From JAWVFM01 sp038237625 (GTDB lineage Bacteria > Actinomycetota > Thermoleophilia > Solirubrobacterales > 70-9): a stretch of 64,000 bases of DNA. Each line of letters opens with the position of its first letter. Position 1 is the first letter of the stretch. Positions 58,287 through 64,000 of this stretch are shown here, piece after piece. Made by a program: the position numbers and the translations under genes. The stretch is taken from contig JBBRYM010000007.1 in assembly GCA_038237625.1 (NCBI GenBank), forward strand, positions 1-64,000. The letters are read 5' to 3'. Below the pieces are notes generated by a model, which was not told the DNA's origin, searched no databases, and saw nothing but the letters and a program-made list of their open reading frames with translations.

Positions 58287-58985
58287 CTAGCGGCCACGGA
58301 GAACGCCGCCGACTCGCCGAGCGAGTCCCTTCAGGCGGACGGGCAGCGGAAACGGCATCCACTCCTGCTGCTCCCACCAGTCCTCCACCGCTTCGGCGGC
58401 ACCGGTCTTGCGATACGCGGCCCACTTATCGGTCAAATGCTCGCGCGACCAGCGGGGGTCGCGGTCAAGGATCCGCCGAAGGTCGTAGACGGCCGGTAGG
58501 GTTACGTCATCGAGCACTAGCATGCCGCCGACGCGGAGGGTCCTGGCGCCGTAGTGCCAATCGATTACAGGCACCGGAAACCCGTGGCCACCATCGATGA
58601 GGACGAGATCGAGTGGACCGAGGGCGAGCGAGGGCAGGATCTCGTCCGAGAAGCCGATTTCAAACCGCAGGTTCTCGGTAGGCAGGCCCTTCAGCTCGCA
58701 ATAGGCCGCGAGACGCTCGGCCTCCTGAGGCCTACTCACGACGCACACGTGCTCCGCGCCCAGGGCAGCGAAGAGTGCCGTCGAAAGGCCCAACCCAGTC
58801 TCAAGCGTCCGACTTCCAGGCCCAACCTCCGCGCGCAGGAGCTGATAACAGCTGTCAGCAGTCCGCCAAATCCCCAATCTGTCGGAGGCGCTTTCGCCGT
58901 CCAAGGCGTGAACCTGCGGAGGATCGGCTAGAACCTGCTCGACCAGCGAGCGTCGCATCTCTTTGGACATAGCTGGGCGTGTCAT
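58287..58985 (-). CDS. Class I SAM methyltransferase (Methyltransf_24 type)
   Basis: This 232-residue protein has SRTLETGLGLSTALFAALGA as motif I, LDLVLIDGGHGFPVPVIDWH and LRVGGMLVLDDVTLPAVYDL. It ends in a basic, amphipathic stretch (VRLKGLARRVGGVLRGR). It is related to 37881-38639. ATG start, 36 bp upstream of the rmd gene on the same strand, so it may methylate the deoxyhexose made by gmd/rmd or the glycan that carries it. Confidence 0.82.
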   Translation of the reverse strand: MTRPAMSKEMRRSLVEQVLADPPQVHALDGESASDRLGIWRTADSCYQLLRAEVGPGSRTLETGLGLSTALFAALGAEHVCVVSRPQEAERLAAYCELKGLPTENLRFEIGFSDEILPSLALGPLDLVLIDGGHGFPVPVIDWHYGARTLRVGGMLVLDDVTLPAVYDLRRILDRDPRWSREHLTDKWAAYRKTGAAEAVEDWWEQQEWMPFPLPVRLKGLARRVGGVLRGR

Positions 58986-59059
58986 GGGAACCGCGCCCGA
59001 AAGCTACCCAGTCAGGTCCGACCGGTTCGTGCTCACCAGTCATCTAGCATCACCGACCA

Positions 59060-60283
59060 ATGCGCGCCGACCCCTCACAGGCACGGGTCCTGTGGGTGAC
59101 CGACGAGCCACCCCGACTTGCTCGAGGGGGGTCGGGCATCCGCCAGTTCCACTTGTTCAAAGCGCTCGCCGCCGCGTTTCCCACCGATCTCCTCGTGGTC
59201 GGAGCGGTTGAAGATTCCGTCCGAGCCGCGGCGGCCAGAGTGATCGAATTGCCGCCGCGCCGCGCGCTGTGGACCGAGCACCCGGTCGGCCGCAGGGTAT
59301 TGGAGCTCGCCATCGCGCTCGGCTCATCGAATCCATCGGCCGCCTGCCGAGTCGTCCCCAGCCGTCGCGCGCTCGCGGGCGCGATACGGCGACTGGAGCA
59401 TCGGTACACCCTCGTCTACGTGGAACCCCAGGCGTTGGCTCCGTTGATTGCGGTCCGCCGGTCTGAGAAATGGATGCTCACGTTCCACCTTTTCTTCTCG
59501 GGATTGATCAAGCACCAGCTTGCCCTGGCTCCGGGCCGTCGCCAGCGGTGGGCCCTCAGCCGGGACCTGCGCAAGGCCGAGCGCTTCGAGCGGCGTGCCT
59601 TGAGCCGGTATGACCGGGTGGTGGCGGTTTCGGAGCCCGACGCCGCTTGGCTACGGGAGCTGGGCGGGGCCGGGGCAGCGGCCCGTATCTCCGTGATCCC
59701 GAACGGCGTCGACCTCGAGAGCTTTACGCCGACGTCCGTGCCCAAAGGCCCGCGGGTCCTCTTTCCAGGGTCGTTCGATACCGGCCCGAACGTCGACGGA
59801 GCGCTTTGGTTCTGCTCGGAGATATGGCCGCGTATCAAGGCGGCAGTTCCCCAGGCGACGCTCCAGCTTGTTGGTCGTGCGCCCGTGGAAGCGGTGGTCC
59901 GGCTCCAAGGCGCACCGGACGTGACGCTCGACGCCGATGTTCCATCGATTGAGCCGTACTTCGCCGCCGCGCGCGTGATCGTGGTCCCGCTGCGAATCGG
60001 AACGGGGACGCGCCTCAAGGCGCTCGAAGCGATGGCGTCCGGCCGTCCGGTCGTGGGCACAACGATCGGGCTCGAGGGACTCGGGGTTGTAGATGGATCT
60101 CAGGCCCTTGTTCGCGACGACTCCGCCGCGATCGCCGACGCGGTGATCAAGACGCTGAATGACGACGCGCTGGCGCGGTCGCTCGCGGCCTCGGGCCGAG
60201 CTCACGTGGAGGCTCGCTTTGGATGGGATCGGGTGGGACGAGACTTCGTCGAGGTCGTGTCCGAGCTGCTGGCACGCTCTTAA
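59060..60283 (+). CDS. GT4 family glycosyltransferase
   Basis: This 407-residue paralogue of 55109-56341 has VLWVTDEPPRLARGGSGIRQ, FHLFKALAAAFPTDLLVVG, RVLFPGSFDTGPNVDGALWF, VTLDADVPSIEPYFAAARVI and RIGTGTRLKALEAMASGRPV. ATG 59060, divergent from the methyltransferase at 58985 with 74 bp between. The stop overlaps the convergent fused transferase gene by 4 bp. Confidence 0.89.
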   Translation: MRADPSQARVLWVTDEPPRLARGGSGIRQFHLFKALAAAFPTDLLVVGAVEDSVRAAAARVIELPPRRALWTEHPVGRRVLELAIALGSSNPSAACRVVPSRRALAGAIRRLEHRYTLVYVEPQALAPLIAVRRSEKWMLTFHLFFSGLIKHQLALAPGRRQRWALSRDLRKAERFERRALSRYDRVVAVSEPDAAWLRELGGAGAAARISVIPNGVDLESFTPTSVPKGPRVLFPGSFDTGPNVDGALWFCSEIWPRIKAAVPQATLQLVGRAPVEAVVRLQGAPDVTLDADVPSIEPYFAAARVIVVPLRIGTGTRLKALEAMASGRPVVGTTIGLEGLGVVDGSQALVRDDSAAIADAVIKTLNDDALARSLAASGRAHVEARFGWDRVGRDFVEVVSELLARS

Positions 60284-61893
60284 GTACGCGAGGGGGACCC
60301 GTTCCACGCAGACAGGCGCAGGCCGAAAGCCAGCCCGCGCACGAAATCCACCACGGTCAATAGGGCCAGCATGGGGTGCGTGCGGACGCTGATCTGGTCG
60401 CCCAGTCGATTGCGAAGCAGCTCGATCCGCTCCCGCAAATACGGAACCGCCGCGTCACGGTCTTCGCGCAGCAGCTTGCCTATCCAGGCTCCCGACCCGC
60501 GTTCATAGGCTCGGAGATTCCGGTAGTTCTCGCCCGCCGAGCGCCATTCGACGTGCTGCACCGGGGTTCCGACGCCCGCCCGGATCGCTCCGCCGGAGCG
60601 CAGGAGCCGCACGATCAGATCGGCGTCCTCGCAGATAAAGGAGCCTGGAGCTCCCGGACCGAACCGCTCGTCGAACCCGCCTGCCGCGAGAAGAACGTCG
60701 CGCCAAACCGCCATGTTGCTCGAATGGCCGATCGCCCAAGGGGGGCTTCCGGCGTGGTGATACGCGGGCCACGCGACGGGATCTTCACCCTCATCGCCCA
60801 ACGGGCTGATGCCGCGAACAACACCACACGTCGCCACAACGCCGCCGTTCTTGATAGCGGCGACGTGATCGACAACCCATTCGGGCGGAACGTGGCAATC
60901 GTCGTCGGTGAAGAGCACGATCTCGCCGGCCGCCTTCGCCGCACCCAGGTTCCGGGCCCGCGCCGCGCCAGTGCCGTCATCGTGAAGCACGGTCGCGGGA
61001 ATACCCAAGCGATTGCAAATCTCTCTCGCGCGTGGCTCTCCCTGCTCGACAATGAGCATCTGCGTCCCCTGGGCGTTGGCAGCCGCCTGCGCGACCGAGG
61101 GCAGCGACGCCTCCAAGACATCGGGGCGCTCGCGCGTGCAGAGCACGATCGTTGCGCGCTGGCGTTCCCCGTCACGGTGGCTCGACGACGCTCCGCCCTC
61201 GGAAGCCGCGAGATCGTCACCCCGAGGGCGTGCCGGCAAGGCGTCCGAGAACCACCGCGAGAGCGATGCCGCGTCGTTCAGAGGGAGAAGCACGACCTCG
61301 CACTCCAGGAGGCGCCCGAGCTCAGCGAACGTGTCGGGATCGGTACACCCCACCGCGACAGCGTGCCGAGCCCAGCGCCGCTCCCACCGTGCAGCCCGTC
61401 GAGCGTCGACCTTCCAGCGCAGCCGCTTGAGCCAAGCCAGCTTGGGATCGCCGGCCTTCGACCGATACTCGCCGGCGAGATCGCCCTGCAGGCAAAGGAC
61501 CGCCGGGACGCTGCAGGCGTCCAGCACCGGCAGGAGCTCGGCGGCTGCGACAACAACGAGGTCGGCTCCCCGGAGTTCGAGATGTCGCCGAACCGCCGTG
61601 CCCAACGAGCGTGAGCGGCCACGCGTGGCGCGAACCTCCATCGGCGGGCCGGGCCAGGCCGCGCGCAGCGCCCAGGTGAAAAGACTGCCGGGATATCGGG
61701 GCCACCAGTTCGCGCCCTCGGCCCTCACACGCACGTCGCCGACATCCCACGTTCTCTCGCCCGGCGGAAGCGCCGCAGACACGACGTGGACCTCGTTTTC
61801 GCGAGCGACGGCTTGTAAGAGCCGCTGCTCGATCGATGCGCCGGCCTCCTGACGATCGTCGATACCGAACCGGGAAGCCCAGACGATCCTCAC
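60280..61893 (-). CDS. Fused protein: GT-B-like N-terminal half plus GT2 glycosyltransferase
   Basis: In this 537-residue protein, residues 1-~215 look like the acceptor half of a GT4/GT-B enzyme (MRIVWASRFGIDDRQEAGAS, DLVVVAAAELLPVLDACSVP, ERRWARHAVAVGCTDPDTFA), but no donor-binding half follows. After a ~30-residue acidic/Ser linker, residues ~247-537 are a full GT2: ATIVLCTRERPDVLEASLPS, GTGAARARNLGAAKAAGEIV, FTDDDC (329-333 region), SFICEDADLIVRLLRSG. It is either a true two-domain enzyme or a fusion with a truncated GT4. It follows the tyrosine-kinase gene by 18 bp. Confidence 0.83.
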   Translation of the reverse strand: MRIVWASRFGIDDRQEAGASIEQRLLQAVARENEVHVVSAALPPGERTWDVGDVRVRAEGANWWPRYPGSLFTWALRAAWPGPPMEVRATRGRSRSLGTAVRRHLELRGADLVVVAAAELLPVLDACSVPAVLCLQGDLAGEYRSKAGDPKLAWLKRLRWKVDARRAARWERRWARHAVAVGCTDPDTFAELGRLLECEVVLLPLNDAASLSRWFSDALPARPRGDDLAASEGGASSSHRDGERQRATIVLCTRERPDVLEASLPSVAQAAANAQGTQMLIVEQGEPRAREICNRLGIPATVLHDDGTGAARARNLGAAKAAGEIVLFTDDDCHVPPEWVVDHVAAIKNGGVVATCGVVRGISPLGDEGEDPVAWPAYHHAGSPPWAIGHSSNMAVWRDVLLAAGGFDERFGPGAPGSFICEDADLIVRLLRSGGAIRAGVGTPVQHVEWRSAGENYRNLRAYERGSGAWIGKLLREDRDAAVPYLRERIELLRNRLGDQISVRTHPMLALLTVVDFVRGLAFGLRLSAWNGSPSRT

Positions 61894-61911
61894 CGAGCTC
61901 CGATGGGCCTT

Positions 61912-63483
61912 CTACTTCTGCATCTGGTACGCGTAGCTGTACGCGTAGCCCTCGTAGTCGTCCTCGTGAGGCTTCGTGCCCGTGACGACGAGCGCCGTTG
62001 GACGCTCGGGGAGATGATCGAGCGTCTCTCGGGTCGCTAGCGCCTGCTCGCGAGTCGTTTGGAGCTCACGAGCGCAGATGATGACCCCGTCGACCTGAGG
62101 CAACAGCTCGAGGGTGTCGGCCACCGGCAGCAGAGGGCTGCTGTCGATGATCACCACCTCATAACTGCGCGAGACCTGGTCGAGAAACGTCTTCAGCCGC
62201 TCCGAGCCGAGCAGCTCGGCAGCGTGCGGAGTGGACGTCCCCGCCGGAATGCAGACGACGGCGTACTGCGCCCCGCCCGGAGCCTTCCCGTTCGGTCCCG
62301 ACCCATTCAGCATCGGCGGGTCGGTGAACTCCACGGTTCGCAGGACGTCCCGGGGCTCCGCAAGACCGGCCAGGTAATCGCTGAGGCCTGGAGTCGGCTC
62401 GATTCCGAGGCGGGTGGCAAGCACCGGCCGCCGAAAGTCGCATTCGACCAGCAGGGTCCGCTTGCCCCCCACCGCCATGCTGAACGCGAGCGAGCTGCTG
62501 ACGGTGGTCTTGCCCTCCGAAGGAAACGCGCTGGTGACCAAGATCGACCGCAGCGGTGCGCCAGGCTTCACGAAATCCAGGTTGCGACGCATGATCCGGA
62601 ATCCCTCGAGGTCGATCTGCTCGGTGCCTGCGTGGTCGCCGTTGGCCCCATTCGTCATGTGGGCGGTCCGCCCCATGGCCTCATTGCGCACGTATCCCAG
62701 GATTGGGAAGTCGTAATAGGCCTGGATCTCGTGGGCGCTGCGCAGCCGGCGATCGAGCGAGTCTCTGAAAAACGCCAGCAGCAGCCCCGCAAGGAGCCCG
62801 CCCAACAGCCCCAAGATCGCACTCCGAGGCGGGTTCGGCGAGACCGGTGTGGCGGGCACCGAGGCAGGATCGACCAGGTCCGCGGCCCGCGCAAAGGTGC
62901 TCAAGGACTGGAGGCGTTCAATCGCGGCTTTCGTATAGCCCTGGGCGGCCAGGTCGGCCGCGTTCTTCCCGCCTGCGGTCTTATTCTGAAGCGTGCTGGC
63001 TGCGTGGGCGAGGCGCGCGTGGAGTTGCCTGTTGCTGATCGCGACCGTCGTCCGGGCAACCGCGTTGGCCGCGTCGGCAGCGGCCCTCGGGTCATCGGCC
63101 TGCCCGGTCACATTGACCAGCGCAGAGCTGGAGTCCACCGAGGGGAAGATGCTCGCGTTCAGCTGGCCAAGTCCCAGCCGGCGCGCCGCCGCCGAGAGCA
63201 CCTCCGGGCGCGTCACGGTCCTCGCCTTTGCGGCTGCGAGCTTGAGGGGATCCTGCGGCGTATTCGGCGAGAGGCCGACTAGCCCGAACTCGCTCGTCTC
63301 GTCCTTGAACGAGATCGAGGCCGTCGCCTGGTAGACGGAGTCCTGGCGGAGGGCGAGAAACAGCGCAACGCCGCCGCCGAGGACCGCCAGTACGAGAATC
63401 ATCAGGCGGTAGGAGCGGAGCACCCGCAGGTAATCGCGGATGCTCGCGTACCGCGGCTCTTGGGTCGCGTGATCGTCGGTCAT
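61912..63483 (-). CDS. Polysaccharide co-polymerase / BY-kinase (Wzc-like tyrosine autokinase)
   Basis: This 523-residue protein has a Wzz domain with two membrane helices (LMILVLAVLGGGVALFLAL at ~28-46 and SAILGLLGGLLAGLLLAFF at ~220-238) around an extracytoplasmic coil. The cytoplasmic BY-kinase has Walker A SAFPSEGKTTVSSS (Lys325), Walker A' LLVECDFRRPVLA and Walker B VVIIDSSPLLPVADT. The C-terminal tail carries five tyrosines at 510, 513, 515, 517 and 519, the usual autophosphorylation cluster. It controls glycan chain length and export. ATG 63483; GAGGAA lies about 15 bases upstream. Confidence 0.93.
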   Translation of the reverse strand: MTDDHATQEPRYASIRDYLRVLRSYRLMILVLAVLGGGVALFLALRQDSVYQATASISFKDETSEFGLVGLSPNTPQDPLKLAAAKARTVTRPEVLSAAARRLGLGQLNASIFPSVDSSSALVNVTGQADDPRAAADAANAVARTTVAISNRQLHARLAHAASTLQNKTAGGKNAADLAAQGYTKAAIERLQSLSTFARAADLVDPASVPATPVSPNPPRSAILGLLGGLLAGLLLAFFRDSLDRRLRSAHEIQAYYDFPILGYVRNEAMGRTAHMTNGANGDHAGTEQIDLEGFRIMRRNLDFVKPGAPLRSILVTSAFPSEGKTTVSSSLAFSMAVGGKRTLLVECDFRRPVLATRLGIEPTPGLSDYLAGLAEPRDVLRTVEFTDPPMLNGSGPNGKAPGGAQYAVVCIPAGTSTPHAAELLGSERLKTFLDQVSRSYEVVIIDSSPLLPVADTLELLPQVDGVIICARELQTTREQALATRETLDHLPERPTALVVTGTKPHEDDYEGYAYSYAYQMQK

Positions 63484-63587
63484 CGCTTACTGACTTGGTT
63501 CCTCAGATGGCATTAGCGCCCCCGACCCCCTTAGGGCACGCCGAACAGCGCAAGTTAGCATGCCGGTTCGGGGCACTTGTCGGTTCG

Positions 63588-64000
63588 CTAACCCGCAGCC
63601 CGACACTCGTGAACCGCCCGCCGGTAGGCAGCAACGGTCTTCCGCGCGGTGGCCTCCCAGGTGAAGCGGGCTGCGCGCGCCCGCCCCTCGCTTCGCAGGC
63701 GCGCGGCAAGTGCGTCCTCGGTCAAGACGCGCTCGAGCGCCCGGGCGAGCGCGTCGGCTGACCCGGGCGCCACCAGGACCGCGCTGTCGCCCGTCACCTC
63801 GCGCAGGACGGCGAGGTCGCTGGCCACCACCGGGACACCAAACGACATCGCCTCGAGCACCGGCAGGCCGAATCCCTCGGCGAGGCTGGGCATGCAGAGG
63901 GCCGAAGCATCTCGATAGAGACCGGCGAGGACCGCGTCGTCGACGACACCGAGGATGGTCAACCTCTCCCCGATTCCAAGCTCGCTCGCGAGCTCGGCCA
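63588..64000 (-). CDS. GT4 family glycosyltransferase (5' part outside window)
   Basis: This is the C-terminal ~137 residues of a GT-B transferase entering from the right edge. The frame stays open to 64000 with LASELGIGERLTILGVVDDA. Donor-site motifs are LCMPSLAEGFGLPVLEAMSF (the Glu-rich nucleotide-sugar site) and GVPVVASDLAVLREVTGDSA. It resembles the 52992-54071 product in this part. The 104 bp between its stop and the tyrosine-kinase start must carry the kinase promoter, but no convincing -35/-10 pair was found. Confidence 0.88.
   Translation of the reverse strand, partial: AELASELGIGERLTILGVVDDAVLAGLYRDASALCMPSLAEGFGLPVLEAMSFGVPVVASDLAVLREVTGDSAVLVAPGSADALARALERVLTEDALAARLRSEGRARAARFTWEATARKTVAAYRRAVHECRAAG

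Noticed and set aside
1..64000. tRNA or rRNA genes
   Set aside because: No CCA-terminated cloverleaf with TTCGA-type T-loop or conserved rRNA stretch was noticed; a tool-based scan (tRNAscan-SE, barrnap) would settle this.

Overview
The window is high-GC DNA with dense, often 4-bp-overlapping genes and frequent GTG/TTG starts. It reads as an actinomycete chromosome, most likely class Thermoleophilia (Solirubrobacterales-like). This is inferred from the rplM-rpsI-glmM-glmS-nnr-alr gene order, a GuaB3-type IMP dehydrogenase paralogue, a DrrA/DrrB-type exporter, a c-di-AMP (ydaO-type) riboswitch ahead of M23 peptidases, and an AbiEi-like/DUF559 protein. No tRNA, rRNA, CRISPR array, transposase or integrase was seen. 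The species cannot be named from the sequence.

Layout. 1-2249 (+): three genes of a drug/lipid-type ABC exporter (ATPase cut by the window edge, two ABC-2 permeases). 2317-15120 (-): a housekeeping block that reads leftward from rplM-rpsI through glmM, glmS, a DUF3352 lipoprotein, nnrDE, alr, cca, a HIT hydrolase and an enoyl-CoA hydratase, followed by infA and a DUF559 protein. It links translation to UDP-GlcNAc and D-alanine supply for peptidoglycan. 15250-24750: a methyltransferase, then a segment bounded by a perfect 25-bp direct repeat of the guaA 3' end (16170-16194 and 24726-24750). The segment holds a ydaO riboswitch, two tandem M23 proteins, rfbC, two methyltransferases, a DPM1-like GT2, an FAD oxidoreductase and a GT39 membrane enzyme. 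It looks like a former guaA-targeted genomic island. 24725-27539 (-): guaB3-guaA, with a hairpin plus terminator-like structure in the leader.

27717-64000 is a large surface-glycan locus. It contains glycosyltransferases of GT2, GT4 and GT8 types, an O-antigen-ligase/polymerase-type membrane protein with TPRs, a Wzt-type ABC ATPase with a C-terminal glycan-binding domain and a separate Wzm-type permease, a sulfotransferase and a lipoprotein glycoside hydrolase. It also contains gmd plus an rmd-like gene (GDP-deoxyhexose, probably GDP-rhamnose), a sugar-nucleotide cupin and SDR, and a Wzc-like tyrosine autokinase. The locus and its 15-21 kb outliers carry 14 methyltransferase genes (15 domains), many as paralogous pairs, so the product is probably a heavily methylated, possibly sulfated polysaccharide. 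A decayed second copy of the permease gene and a sulfotransferase remnant sit at 49466-50569.

No single gene set here is an obviously new defence or mobile system. The most interesting items are the guaA-repeat island carrying a c-di-AMP-controlled peptidase pair, ribosomal protein S9 with a 187-residue acidic repeat extension, the methyltransferase-rich glycan locus with fused double-domain enzymes, and the decaying exporter duplicate with compensating frameshifts.
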